From Acinetobacter sp. ASP199 (GTDB taxonomy: Bacteria > Pseudomonadota > Gammaproteobacteria > Pseudomonadales > Moraxellaceae): a stretch of 64,000 nucleotides of DNA. Shown piece by piece: positions 1 through 9,038 of this stretch (its first letter is position 1; each line of letters begins with the position of its first letter). Below the pieces are notes generated by a model. It was not told the DNA's origin, did not search any database, and saw nothing but the letters and a program-made list of their open reading frames with translations. A program made the translations under genes and the position numbers. The stretch is taken from the NCBI RefSeq assembly GCF_022700675.1, contig NZ_CP062182.1, positions 2,852,001 through 2,916,000 of the forward strand. Direction: 5' to 3'.

Positions 1-1
1 G

Positions 2-415
2 TTAGCCTACCAGCAAAATTTTGGTGATATTGGTTATGATTACGGTGGCAATGCTGACGGTGCACAAAGTATTTATCTACCAAACTCATACTTATCTGAT
101 TTTGTAGGTAATGATGAGAAATCACTTGGTCTGCAATATAACTACAGCTTCAAGAACCACGGATTACCTGGTCTAAACTGGACTACTGCATTTGTATATG
201 GCTGGGATATTGATGTTCGTGACGAAGATAAAGAAGGTCAAGAACGCGAATTCTTTAACCAGGTAAAATACACTGTTCAATCTGGTTTTGCGAAAGATAC
301 AAGTTTACGTCTACGTCATTCATACTATCGTGCAAATGATAGCTACAATTCTGTTTATATGAATGATACGAATGAATGGCGTATCTGGTTAGATATTCCT
401 GTGAAACTCTTCTAA
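2..415 (+). CDS. OprD-family outer membrane porin, C-terminal part
   Basis: The window opens inside a reading frame whose last 137 codons are present. The tail has the alternating aromatic/polar pattern of beta strands, including a segment reading LNWTTAFVYGWDI and the terminal strand WRIWLDIPVKLF with a C-terminal Phe, the usual outer-membrane barrel insertion signal. This matches the C-terminus of OprD/Occ-type porins, which take up basic amino acids and small carboxylates. The 5' end is outside the window, so substrate class and start cannot be judged. A strong bidirectional terminator follows directly. Confidence 0.75.
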   Translation, partial: LAYQQNFGDIGYDYGGNADGAQSIYLPNSYLSDFVGNDEKSLGLQYNYSFKNHGLPGLNWTTAFVYGWDIDVRDEDKEGQEREFFNQVKYTVQSGFAKDTSLRLRHSYYRANDSYNSVYMNDTNEWRIWLDIPVKLF

Positions 416-437
416 TTCACTCAAATTTCAAGCCATA

Positions 438-466
438 AAAAAACCTGCACATTGTGCAGGTTTTTG
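438..466. terminator. Bidirectional terminator between porin and ppa
   Basis: A 10-bp perfect stem (AACCTGCACA, one-base centre) is flanked by an A-run on the left and a T-run on the right. It can therefore end transcripts of both convergent genes. Confidence 0.85.
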
Positions 467-514
467 TATTTAGGTCTTTAAATTTTTAAAGACTTAAATT
501 TAAAAGCAAATCAA

Positions 515-1051
515 TTATTTGTTTGCTTCTGCATAAGCTGCAATTGAGCTAAGTACTTCTTGTTTCGCAACATCAGCACCTTCCCAACCACTTAACTTAA
601 CCCATTTGCCTGGCTCAAGATCTTTGTAGTGCTGGAAGAAGTGTTCGATTTGGCTGATCAATAATGGAGGAAGATCAGTATATTCTTGAACATCTTTATA
701 GATCGGTGTCAATTTGTCATGTGGAACTGCAACCAGTTTCGCATCAACACCACCGTCATCTTCCATGTTCAATTTGCCTACAGGGCGGCAACGAATCACA
801 GAACCTGGCTCTACTGGGTGTGGAGTCACAACCAGTACGTCTAGAGGGTCACCATCTAGAGACAAAGTATTTGGAACATAACCATAGTTTGCTGGGTAGA
901 ACATTGCTGTACCCATGAAACGGTCTACAAATAGCGCATCAGAATCTTTGTCAATTTCGTATTTGATCGGTGCTGCGTTTGCAGGAATTTCAATAATTAC
1001 ATAGATGTCATTTGGTGCATCTTTACCCGCTGGGATATTGCTGTAGCTCAT
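515..1051 (-). CDS. ppa: Inorganic pyrophosphatase (family I)
   Basis: Cytoplasmic soluble pyrophosphatase that hydrolyses PPi to two phosphates and drives biosynthetic reactions forward. The family I signature DGDPLDVLV, with its metal-binding aspartates, lies near residues 66-74, and the length (178 aa) is normal for bacterial hexameric enzymes. I take the start as the ATG of [11 protein letters not shown] at 1051. The longer frame would begin with TTG and contains the AAAGAG ribosome-binding site of this ATG. It stands alone, convergent with the porin. Confidence 0.95.
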   Translation of the reverse strand: MSYSNIPAGKDAPNDIYVIIEIPANAAPIKYEIDKDSDALFVDRFMGTAMFYPANYGYVPNTLSLDGDPLDVLVVTPHPVEPGSVIRCRPVGKLNMEDDGGVDAKLVAVPHDKLTPIYKDVQEYTDLPPLLISQIEHFFQHYKDLEPGKWVKLSGWEGADVAKQEVLSSIAAYAEANK

Positions 1052-1169
1052 AGCATCACTCTTTAACAAGTTAAATCTTTTAAAAACCGCGACAATTATA
1101 ACGGTTTTTACAGATTTTTTTTGGTTTAAATATTGAACTGTAAATCAGGCGACTGATGGCAGGACTGGC

Positions 1170-1568
1170 TTAGATTAGCTTGATGATCAGCAGCAATAAC
1201 GCAATCGGACATAACATGGAAAGCAGCCACATGATGGAACGCAATGTCGCCCAGTTTGCCAGATAGCAAATGCCGTACAGCACCCGAAAAATCAGATAAC
1301 CTATTCCAAAAGTCATAATCAGACTTTGCGGCATGACCAGATATTCAGCCATCAGGACAGCTGCAATAAACAGCGGCAAGCTTTCAAAACTGTTCTGCTG
1401 AACAGCATGAGCACGTTTCGCAACACCTGTAGACTGTTCTAAAAAGTCACGTGGATTCTGGTTGTCTTTGGCTTTAAAGCCTCCAGTTTTTTTAGCAATC
1501 ATGGTAAACACATAAGGTAGCAGACAAGCCGCTAAAATGAGATAAATGATCCCACTAATGCTCTGCAT
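1170..1568 (-). CDS. MAPEG-family membrane protein
   Basis: A 132-residue protein with about four hydrophobic segments and the pattern of MAPEG proteins (membrane-associated proteins in eicosanoid and glutathione metabolism). These include the N-terminal helix LILAACLLPYVF, the loop with NPRDFLEQSTGVAKRAHAVQQNSFESLP, and the segment FRVLYGICYLANWATLRSIMW. The loop motif RAHxxxxNxxE is the family hallmark. Bacterial members are inner-membrane proteins of largely unknown role, some with glutathione transferase activity. It starts at an ATG 100 nt from the divergent small membrane gene at 1669. Confidence 0.8.
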   Translation of the reverse strand: MQSISGIIYLILAACLLPYVFTMIAKKTGGFKAKDNQNPRDFLEQSTGVAKRAHAVQQNSFESLPLFIAAVLMAEYLVMPQSLIMTFGIGYLIFRVLYGICYLANWATLRSIMWLLSMLCPIALLLLIIKLI

Positions 1569-1668
1569 CTGATTTTTCTCATGAAAATTTTATCTGTATC
1601 ATAGCATGGCATTTCGTGAATAAATTTTGTTAAATAGGGTGTTTTTAGCAACCATATAAGGATTCACG

Positions 1669-2067
1669 ATGGTCAGTCCCGATCAAAAAGAAATGTTGGA
1701 TGTACTGGAACGCCAGCGTCAACATCAGCTGCAAGTGGATCGCGTCCTGAAAATTGTATTGCCGATTGTGGCATTTTTGCTCAGTGTCATCGCTGCCAAT
1801 ATGAATATCTGGTCAGCTCTGTTCACCTTTGTGATGTTATGGATTGCCTTTTATGCAGTGGGCATCAAGCGCTATACCCTGTGGCACTGGCTGACGATTA
1901 TTTTAGTATATTGTCTGATTGATAATGTGCTCAGCTATGGCGAGTTTTACCGCCCTGGCTTCAACCGCCACTTCATTAGCCTGTTTATCTTCGTCGGGAC
2001 TGTCGGCATTAGTCGTCGCTACTTCGACCGCTGGTGGATGGAAAAGAATAAGTCTGCCAAACTTTAA
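1669..2067 (+). CDS. Small inner-membrane protein of unknown function
   Basis: 132 aa. A charged N-terminus (MVSPDQKEMLDVLERQRQHQLQVDRVLK) is followed by about four hydrophobic segments and a Lys-rich tail. I do not recognise a named domain. The ATG is preceded by an AAGG-type ribosome-binding site, and the gene ends just before a strong bidirectional terminator, so it looks like a real monocistronic gene. Confidence 0.65.
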   Translation: MVSPDQKEMLDVLERQRQHQLQVDRVLKIVLPIVAFLLSVIAANMNIWSALFTFVMLWIAFYAVGIKRYTLWHWLTIILVYCLIDNVLSYGEFYRPGFNRHFISLFIFVGTVGISRRYFDRWWMEKNKSAKL

Positions 2068-2077
2068 AAAATTCCAT

Positions 2078-2108
2078 AAAAAAAGCGCCTATCAAAGGCG
2101 CTTTTTTT
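2078..2108. terminator. Bidirectional terminator
   Basis: AAAAAAGCGCC and GGCGCTTTTTT form a GC-rich stem with A- and T-runs on either side, between the convergent gene ends at 2067 and 2119. Confidence 0.88.
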
Positions 2109-2118
2109 CTCACAGCTT

Positions 2119-3795
2119 CTAAGCTGTTTTGCGTAGATCTTTACGCAGGATTTTACCTACATTAGATTTTGGCAATTCATCCAGGAATTCTACATAACGC
2201 GGACGCTTGTAACCTGTCAGATTTTCTTTCGCGTATGCCAGAACTTCTTCAGTTGTTAAAGATGGATCTTTTTTCACCACGAACAGTTTAGGCACCTCAC
2301 CTGATTTCTCATCTGGTACACCAATGGCAGCCACTTCCAGCACTTTTGGATGTTTCGCAACGATTTCTTCAATCTCTGAAGGATAAACGTTGAAGCCAGA
2401 TACTAAAATCATGTCTTTTTTACGGTCTACGATCTTCACATAACCACGATCGTTCATCACACCAATATCACCAGTACGGAAGTAACCATTAATCATGACT
2501 TTGTCAGTTTCATCCTGGCGGTTCCAGTAACCCTTCATGACCTGAGGGCCACGGATCGAGATTTCACCCTGCTCGCCCAACGGCACTTCATTGCCATCGT
2601 CATCCAAAATTGCAACTTCAGTCAACGGCAATGGAATACCAATGGTGCCGCTAAATTCTTCAGATGCAGGTGGGTTTGCAGTTGCAACCGGAGAAGTTTC
2701 TGATAAACCATAACCTTCAATGATGTTCGTGCCTGTAACTTTCTTCCATGCTTCTGCAGTAGAAGGAAGAACCGCCATACCACCACCCATCGCCATTTTC
2801 AGACGACTGTGATCCAGCTGTTTGAAGTCTTCATTATTGATCAATGCATTGAATAAAGTATTTACTGCCGGGAAGAAAGTTGGCTGGTATTTACGTAATT
2901 CTTTAATCACCGCAGGCAGATCACGCGGGTTTGGAATCAGGACGTTGGCTTGGCCTTTGTACATACCGTACAGTGCACATACCATGAATGCAAAGATGTG
3001 GTACAACGGTAGAGCACAGAAAATACGGTCATCTGGCTGTCCATCTTGCGCACCGAATTTACTCTGGAAAATACCGTCACATTGCAGCATATTGGCAACC
3101 AGGTTGCGATGCGTCAGTTCAGCACCTTTAGAAACACCCGTCGTCCCACCAGTATATTGCAGTACAGCAGTATCGCTTAAAGTCAGTTCAGGACGTTTAT
3201 AGTTGGTTGGGCTGACTTTGTTCAGCGCAGCATTGAACTTGATGTGACCTGGAATATCCCATGCTGGAATCTGTTTACGTACAGAACGTAGCACAAAATT
3301 AACTAGCGTACCTTTCAGTGCACCCAGCATATCACCTACAGAAGCAACAACGACGTGCTTGACTGGGGTTTTGCCAATAATTGCCTGGTATACAGAAGCG
3401 AAGTTTTCAATGATAACCAGTACTTCTGTACCAGAGTCATTTAACTGATGCTCAAGTTCACGTGAAGTATAAAGTGGATTTACATTGACCAATACCAGCC
3501 CAGCACGGAATACGCCCAATGCCACGACTGGATATTGCAACACGTTTGGCATCATCACTGCCACGCGTGTACCTTTTGCAAGCCCCAAGCTCTGTAAATA
3601 TGTTGCAAATTTACGACTAGCTTCTTCCAGCTCATTAAACGTCATTACTTTATCCATAAAGATAAAGGCATCACGTGAGCCAAACTTCTGGAAATTACGC
3701 TCAAAAATATCAACTAATGAAGTGTTTTCTGGTGGCAGTTCTACAGTGTGTGGAATCCCTGTTTTCTCGTATTCAGCGAACCAAATCTTTTCCAT
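2119..3795 (-). CDS. fadD: Long-chain fatty acid-CoA ligase
   Basis: Acyl-CoA synthetase of the adenylate-forming (ANL) superfamily. It activates fatty acids with ATP and CoA for beta-oxidation or lipid synthesis. Visible motifs in order are the P-loop-like YTGGTTGVSKGAELTH, the YGLSETSP motif, the TGDIG hinge region, the GFNVYPSEIEE fatty-acyl signature, and PKSNVGKILRKDLR with the catalytic C-terminal Lys. The start at MEKIWFAEY (3795) is chosen because GGAGA lies about nine bases upstream. An in-frame start at 3846 would add 17 residues without a good ribosome-binding site. It lies downstream of parC on the same strand. Confidence 0.93.
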   Translation of the reverse strand: MEKIWFAEYEKTGIPHTVELPPENTSLVDIFERNFQKFGSRDAFIFMDKVMTFNELEEASRKFATYLQSLGLAKGTRVAVMMPNVLQYPVVALGVFRAGLVLVNVNPLYTSRELEHQLNDSGTEVLVIIENFASVYQAIIGKTPVKHVVVASVGDMLGALKGTLVNFVLRSVRKQIPAWDIPGHIKFNAALNKVSPTNYKRPELTLSDTAVLQYTGGTTGVSKGAELTHRNLVANMLQCDGIFQSKFGAQDGQPDDRIFCALPLYHIFAFMVCALYGMYKGQANVLIPNPRDLPAVIKELRKYQPTFFPAVNTLFNALINNEDFKQLDHSRLKMAMGGGMAVLPSTAEAWKKVTGTNIIEGYGLSETSPVATANPPASEEFSGTIGIPLPLTEVAILDDDGNEVPLGEQGEISIRGPQVMKGYWNRQDETDKVMINGYFRTGDIGVMNDRGYVKIVDRKKDMILVSGFNVYPSEIEEIVAKHPKVLEVAAIGVPDEKSGEVPKLFVVKKDPSLTTEEVLAYAKENLTGYKRPRYVEFLDELPKSNVGKILRKDLRKTA

Positions 3796-3944
3796 AACGC
3801 CATTTTCTCCAATCATAATCCTTAGAATCTCAACTGTTTTTTTCAATACTGCGCTAATTTTTTAACTTGTTTATGCGCAATATTGCATCCATCTTGTCGA
3901 ATCGTTGTTCATATATAACGTATTTCGATTGATGGATGCTAGTC

Positions 3945-6164
3945 TTATCTCTGAATCAACAGTTTATTTGCTTTTTGATATCCGCGTGGTAACAGCTGTC
4001 CTTTCGAACCGCGTTTGCCGATGTACTTTTGCAGATCATCCCCTTTTAATTTTATTTGCTGTTGTCCTGCAAGCACTTGAATTATTTCATCTAAACTCAA
4101 GGCTGTCATGGACAAAATTTGATCTTTTTCTTCAAGTTGTATCAATTTATTACCTTTGCCTTTATTCAACACAGGTAATTCAGCCAAATCAACAATTAAT
4201 AGACGACCTGCAGAACTGAGCAATGCCAGATGAGTTTTGTCCTCAAGTGGCAGCAGATTCATGGCCTGCGCACCTTCTGGCACGGTCAGGAATGCTTTAC
4301 CAGCTTTGGCATTGGTATCCAGCTGCTTGGCCTGAGTTTTAAAACCATAACCTTTGCTGCTGATTGCCAGGATTTCTGCCTCATCTTCGGCAACCAGAAC
4401 CTGTTTAAAGCCGACGCCACTTGCAGGAGAAAGTTTTGAACTCAGCGGTTCACCTAAGCCACGCGCAGAAGGCAGACTGTTGATGGCCAAGGCATAACTG
4501 CGCCCCGTATCATCCAGTACATAAACACGCTGATTAGACTTGCCTTGTGCATGACTCAAATACTGATCCCCGGCACGGAAGTGCAGGTTTTCGGCATCGA
4601 CCTCATGGCCTTTGGCACAACGGATCCAGCCTGCCTCAGACAATACCACTGTCACAGGATCAGCTGGCAGCATTTCAGTTTCATCAATTGCCGCGGCTTC
4701 AGCACGTTCTACAATTGGGGAACGGCGGTCATCACCAAATTTCTTGGCATCATCTTTGAGTTCATTGATGATCAAATTCTTTAAAGATTCTGGATTGGCC
4801 AGTTGCTCACGGATTTCAGCTGCCTTGGCTTCTAACTCTTCCTGCTCACGGCGCATTTCCATTTCTTCAAGCTTGGCCAAATGACGCAACTTGAGTTCTA
4901 AAATGGCTTCTGCCTGAATTTCATCAATACCGAATCGTTGCATCAGCACCGGTTTGGGCTGATCTTCTTCACGGATGATCTGAATCACTTCATCAATATT
5001 CAGGTAGGCAATGATCAAGCCACCCAAAATATGTAAGCGTTTCTCGATTTTATTCAGATGGAATTGCAGACGACGGGTCACGGTGGTCTTTCGGATTTCA
5101 ATCCATTCCAGCAAAATACGACGGATCGATTTCACCTGCGGGCGACCATCCGCACCAATCATATTCATATTGACGCGATAGCTAGATTCAAGATCGGTGG
5201 TTGCGAACAAATGACTCATCACCGATTCAGCATCAATACGGTTTGAACGTAACACAATGACCAGACGGGTCGGATTTTCATGATCGGATTCATCACGCAC
5301 ATCCGTCACTAAAGGCAGTTTCTTCGCCTGCATCTGGTCTGCAATCTGGGTGATGATCTTGGAACCAGACACCTGATATGGCAGTTCAGTAATAATGATT
5401 TCGTTTTTATCTACAGTATAAATGGCACGCATGCGGTAGCTACCACGACCGGTGGTTTGCATTTTCAGCAATTCCGCTGGTGGGGTAATGATTTCCGCTT
5501 TGGTCGGTAAGTCCGGTCCCGGAATATATTCCGCCACTTTGCTATCGGTCAGGTTCGGATTACGAATCAGCGCAATGGTCCCTTTGACCACTTCACGCAG
5601 ATTATGCGGTGGAATATCAGTTGCCATCCCTACAGCAATACCCGTAGTACCATTCAACAAAATATTCGGTACACGTGCTGGCAGATTGACTGGCTCTTTC
5701 ATCGAACCGTCAAAGTTGTCCTGCCAGTCACAAGTCCCTTGACCTAACTCGGAAAGCAGTAACTCACTGTACTGTGACAGTTTGGCTTCGGTATATCGCA
5801 TCGCCGCAAAGGACTTCGGATCATCCGGTGAACCCCAGTTCCCCTGACCTTCAATAAACGGGTAGCGATAGCTGAACGGTTGTGCCATCAGCACCATGGC
5901 CTCATAACACGCTAAGTCACCATGTGGATGGTATTTACCCAGTACATCACCCACAGTACGTGCAGATTTTTTTGGCTTGCTGGTCCATTTGAGCCCCAGC
6001 TCACTCATGGCATAAACAATACGGCGCTGTACCGGTTTCAGACCGTCACTGATATGTGGCAGTGCACGATCCATAATGACGTACATGGCGTAGTTGAGGT
6101 AGGCCTGTTCGGTAAATTCTGCTACGGAACGGTTTTCTGTCGCATGATGCGCAAGGCTTGTCAT
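3945..6164 (-). CDS. parC: DNA topoisomerase IV subunit A (Ser84 replaced by Leu)
   Basis: Type IIA topoisomerase A subunit that decatenates daughter chromosomes together with ParE. 739 aa, full length. It has the winged-helix DNA-breakage domain with catalytic Tyr124 in AAMRYTEAK, the GyrA/ParC coiled coil, and a C-terminal beta-pinwheel region from about residue 500. The quinolone-resistance segment reads [13 protein letters not shown]. Residue 84 is Leu, codon TTA at 5913-5915, where the family has Ser (TCA or similar); Glu88 is retained. Ser84Leu (E. coli Ser80) is an established fluoroquinolone-resistance change in Acinetobacter. The parE and gyrA genes are not in the window. A 9-bp inverted repeat sits in the 5' leader. 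Confidence 0.97.
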   Translation of the reverse strand: MTSLAHHATENRSVAEFTEQAYLNYAMYVIMDRALPHISDGLKPVQRRIVYAMSELGLKWTSKPKKSARTVGDVLGKYHPHGDLACYEAMVLMAQPFSYRYPFIEGQGNWGSPDDPKSFAAMRYTEAKLSQYSELLLSELGQGTCDWQDNFDGSMKEPVNLPARVPNILLNGTTGIAVGMATDIPPHNLREVVKGTIALIRNPNLTDSKVAEYIPGPDLPTKAEIITPPAELLKMQTTGRGSYRMRAIYTVDKNEIIITELPYQVSGSKIITQIADQMQAKKLPLVTDVRDESDHENPTRLVIVLRSNRIDAESVMSHLFATTDLESSYRVNMNMIGADGRPQVKSIRRILLEWIEIRKTTVTRRLQFHLNKIEKRLHILGGLIIAYLNIDEVIQIIREEDQPKPVLMQRFGIDEIQAEAILELKLRHLAKLEEMEMRREQEELEAKAAEIREQLANPESLKNLIINELKDDAKKFGDDRRSPIVERAEAAAIDETEMLPADPVTVVLSEAGWIRCAKGHEVDAENLHFRAGDQYLSHAQGKSNQRVYVLDDTGRSYALAINSLPSARGLGEPLSSKLSPASGVGFKQVLVAEDEAEILAISSKGYGFKTQAKQLDTNAKAGKAFLTVPEGAQAMNLLPLEDKTHLALLSSAGRLLIVDLAELPVLNKGKGNKLIQLEEKDQILSMTALSLDEIIQVLAGQQQIKLKGDDLQKYIGKRGSKGQLLPRGYQKANKLLIQR

Positions 6165-6217
6165 AACAACCTATAATCCTAAAAATTTCGTTTTTGTATC
6201 AATCTTTCTTATGCTAA

Positions 6218-6263
6218 GTCGCACTGCCTGACTGCACAAGGGCAGTAAAGTACTCAGTGCGAC
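6218..6263 (-). other. Hairpin in the parC leader
   Basis: GTCGCACTG at 6218-6226 pairs perfectly with CAGTGCGAC at 6255-6263, and an inner CTGCC/GGCAG pair nests inside. It lies 54-99 nt upstream of the parC start. There is no T-run on the minus strand, so it looks like a leader structure or operator rather than a terminator. Confidence 0.4.
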
Positions 6264-6329
6264 AAATCGTGTCTTATGGCGTAAAAATATCCACTTTATA
6301 CACCCTAATCAACTAAAAATTCACCAAAT

Positions 6330-7649
6330 TTATTGACTTAAGGATTCTAAAGTCCGACCTTTGGTTTCTTCACCCAGTACCAGGATCACCACAGCCACAG
6401 TAATCAGAACCACGGTAAACATGGTGAAGACATAGCTGAAGCCACTCGGCATGACCATCAGATGGGTTACTGCAAACGGTGCGACAATACCGCCGATCCG
6501 ACCAATTGCCCCGGCCCAGCCTGAACCAAAGGCACGAATATTGGTTGGGTACTGTTCTGGGGTATAGGTATAAAGCACGCCCCAGGCACCGAGGTTAAAG
6601 AAGGACATCAGACAGCCCCAGATCACGATTTCGGTGACACTGCCGGACTGACCAAAGAAGTAGGCAGACACCGCACACATGCCAATAAAACCGGCCAATG
6701 TGGCTTTACGTCCGAGTTTTTCTACCAGCCATGCCGCGACCAGATAACCCGGCAACTGCGCCAGAATCATAATCAGCACATATTCAAAAGACTGTACGAC
6801 GGTATAGCCTTCTTTCACCAACAGACTTGGCAACCAGGTGAAAATACCATAGTAAGAGAAGATGATACCGAACCAGATCAACCACAGCATTAAAGTACGG
6901 CGGGCAAATATGCCTGACCAGAGCTGAGTAAAAGAAACCGTCTTTTTCTCGGCTACAGGTTGCACCTGGAAGATTTCCAGCACCTCTACCCCGCACTTGG
7001 CTTCAATCTTTTTCACCAAGGCATGCGCTTCATCTATACGACCACGGTTGATCAGAAATGGTATTGATTCCGGAACGAATTTCCAGATCACAATTGCATA
7101 CAGAGCAGGAATGCCACCGATTAAAAAGGCGGTATGCCAGTCAAATTTTGGAATGACAAAATAAGAAATCAAAGCTGCACAGAGCCAGCCTAATCCCCAG
7201 AAACTTTCCAGCAGGACAATAAAGCGGCCACGTACATGTGCAGGAATATATTCACTGACTAGCGTTACGGCTACTGGCAACTGACCACCCAGGCCCAAGC
7301 CGACAATAAAACGGAAGACCAATAACCAGGTCAGGTTCAGTGCAAAAGCACAAGCTGCGGTTGCCAGACTATAAATCACCAGCGTTAAAGCAAATACCGT
7401 CTTGCGGCCATAACGGTCTGCCAGACCGCCAGAACAGATCGCCCCGATCGCCATCCCAATAAAGCCGATTGAGACTACCCAGCTTTTCTGGTCCGGGGTC
7501 ATCTGCCAGTCTTCTGTCATTTTAGCCAGAATGAAGGAAATCAGTCCGGTGTCCATAGCATCGAACATCCAGCCTAAACCAATCACCACCAGCAGCATGT
7601 AGTGAAACCTGCCTACAGGTAAGCGCTGAATCCGGGAAACTAGGTCCAT
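6330..7649 (-). CDS. MFS transporter, NiaP/SV2-like
   Basis: 439-aa major facilitator with twelve predicted helices. The sugar-porter-like motifs GGLADRYGRKTVF (loop 2-3) and PESIPFLINRGRIDEA (after helix 6) and the N-terminal GWMFDAMDTGLISF are typical of the metabolite:proton symporter subgroup that includes the niacin carrier NiaP and aromatic-acid carriers. The substrate cannot be set from sequence; niacin is the best guess. Single gene, divergent from nothing nearby and co-directional with the TRIC-like gene. Confidence 0.8.
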   Translation of the reverse strand: MDLVSRIQRLPVGRFHYMLLVVIGLGWMFDAMDTGLISFILAKMTEDWQMTPDQKSWVVSIGFIGMAIGAICSGGLADRYGRKTVFALTLVIYSLATAACAFALNLTWLLVFRFIVGLGLGGQLPVAVTLVSEYIPAHVRGRFIVLLESFWGLGWLCAALISYFVIPKFDWHTAFLIGGIPALYAIVIWKFVPESIPFLINRGRIDEAHALVKKIEAKCGVEVLEIFQVQPVAEKKTVSFTQLWSGIFARRTLMLWLIWFGIIFSYYGIFTWLPSLLVKEGYTVVQSFEYVLIMILAQLPGYLVAAWLVEKLGRKATLAGFIGMCAVSAYFFGQSGSVTEIVIWGCLMSFFNLGAWGVLYTYTPEQYPTNIRAFGSGWAGAIGRIGGIVAPFAVTHLMVMPSGFSYVFTMFTVVLITVAVVILVLGEETKGRTLESLSQ

Positions 7650-7743
7650 AAGTAAATCTCTGATATGTGATTCGGGAGAACGGGAGAAACTGCATGGAAA
7701 GCAGAAGTGTTCATCCTATTTTTATACTACGATTGAATGCAGA

Positions 7744-7765
7744 AACGAGGCTGTTTTGCCTCGTT
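7744..7765 (-). terminator. Probable terminator of the TRIC-like gene
   Basis: AACGAGGC and GCCTCGTT form an 8-bp stem with a 6-nt loop, 17 nt beyond the stop codon at 7783. The trailing T-run on the minus strand is short. Confidence 0.6.
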
Positions 7766-7782
7766 CATCTGAAAATCGTGTT

Positions 7783-8427
7783 TTATGATTCATCCTTAGA
7801 TGAGGCGGATTGTTCATCATCATCTTTATAGATAAATTTCGGCATTTCCAGGCCAAAGTAAATGGCGATCAGGCGCAGGCTAAAACCGAAGATCAAGGTA
7901 GAAATGATGGTCAGCTCAAGCGACAGACCTGCGTGGCTACAAAGCCAGTAGAAGATTACCGCAACGAAGGAAATACTGGCATACAGTTCACGACGGAACA
8001 CCAGCGGCACATCATTACACAGAATGTCACGCAGAATACCGCCGGAGACACCCGTCAGGACACCAGCTACGGCGCTGACCACAAAGCCATGTCCCATTTC
8101 TAATGCGATCTGGCAACCGATGATGGTAAAACCGATGAGCCCCAAGGCATCCAGTACCAGGAAGATGTTACGTAAATGACGCATCCATTTGGCGATTAGA
8201 ATGGTGACAAAAGCCGCACAGCAGGTCAGCACCAGATATTCAGGATGCTTGACCCAGGTTAGTGGATAGTGACCAAGCAGCACATCGCGAACCGAGCCAC
8301 CTCCCAGTGCCGTGACACAGGCAATGATCACGACCCCAAACCAGTCCATGCTGCGCCGTCCAGCGGATAAAGCACCGGTCATCGCTTCTGCGGTAATGGC
8401 AATAATATAGATTACGGTCAACAACAT
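7783..8427 (-). CDS. Trimeric intracellular cation channel (TRIC/UPF0126) family protein
   Basis: 214-aa inner-membrane protein with two homologous halves of about three helices each. The paired motifs GGGSVRDVLLG (near residue 43) and SGGILRDILCND (near residue 129) are the UPF0126/YicG hallmark. Prokaryotic TRIC relatives form trimeric K+-permeable channels. The C-terminus is acidic and Ser-rich. The physiological role here is unknown. Confidence 0.85.
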   Translation of the reverse strand: MLLTVIYIIAITAEAMTGALSAGRRSMDWFGVVIIACVTALGGGSVRDVLLGHYPLTWVKHPEYLVLTCCAAFVTILIAKWMRHLRNIFLVLDALGLIGFTIIGCQIALEMGHGFVVSAVAGVLTGVSGGILRDILCNDVPLVFRRELYASISFVAVIFYWLCSHAGLSLELTIISTLIFGFSLRLIAIYFGLEMPKFIYKDDDEQSASSKDES

Positions 8428-8488
8428 CGCCCTGCTTCCACCTGAGGCTTTGAGATGGCGGCTATTCTAAGGCAAATCTATGTGAAAG

Positions 8489-8953
8489 TTACAAAAATTG
8501 CCCACAACATTGCTTAAATTTTTTACCTGAACCACAAATGCAAGGTTGCTTCATTGTAAATTGTTGATCTGTGGTCGGATCAAGAAAATACCAGATGCCC
8601 TCTACTTTGACGAAATGAGATACTTCATGATGAATTTGTGCCTGTTTCCCGTCATGGAAATGTGCCTTGAACTCAACCAGTGCATGACACTTGTCCAGTT
8701 TTTCATTGGCCTGCACGATTTCCAGTTTCAGCCACTGATTGACTTTACTCCACTCGGCAATTGCAGGCATATCTAAAAACTTTTGCTGTCCTAATGCTGT
8801 TGTGTGCTGGATATAGTCAATTTCCTGTTTGGCAAAGGCACTATAGCGTGAACGCATCAACTGTTCAGCCGTCTGTGCAGTTTGCTTGCCCTGATGCAGC
8901 GGTTGACAACAGCTTTCATAAGTTCCCAGTCCACATGGACATGCTTCTGACAT
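8489..8953 (-). CDS. YchJ-like SEC-C metal-binding protein
   Basis: 154 aa with a Cys cluster at each end. The N-terminal CPCGLGTYESCC and the C-terminal CICGSGKKFKQCCG match SEC-C zinc-binding motifs, with the UPF0225 core (LMRSRYSAF) between them. This is the layout of the YchJ family, whose function is poorly defined. The start is the ATG of MSEACPCG; the four-codon longer frame begins with TTG. It is the upstream neighbour in the same direction as the TRIC-like gene. Confidence 0.88.
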   Translation of the reverse strand: MSEACPCGLGTYESCCQPLHQGKQTAQTAEQLMRSRYSAFAKQEIDYIQHTTALGQQKFLDMPAIAEWSKVNQWLKLEIVQANEKLDKCHALVEFKAHFHDGKQAQIHHEVSHFVKVEGIWYFLDPTTDQQFTMKQPCICGSGKKFKQCCGQFL

Positions 8954-8976
8954 GGTAAGTTCCAAAAAATAATTCC

Positions 8977-9007
8977 AAAAAAATAGCCCGACAATGCAGG
9001 CTATTTT
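8977..9007 (-). terminator. Terminator of the TerC-family gene
   Basis: On the minus strand AAAATAGCC and GGCTATTTT form a 9-bp stem followed by a T-run, 32 nt after the stop at 9039. Confidence 0.75.
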
Positions 9008-9038
9008 AGCAAAAATCAGATCATGCCTGAGGCAGAAC

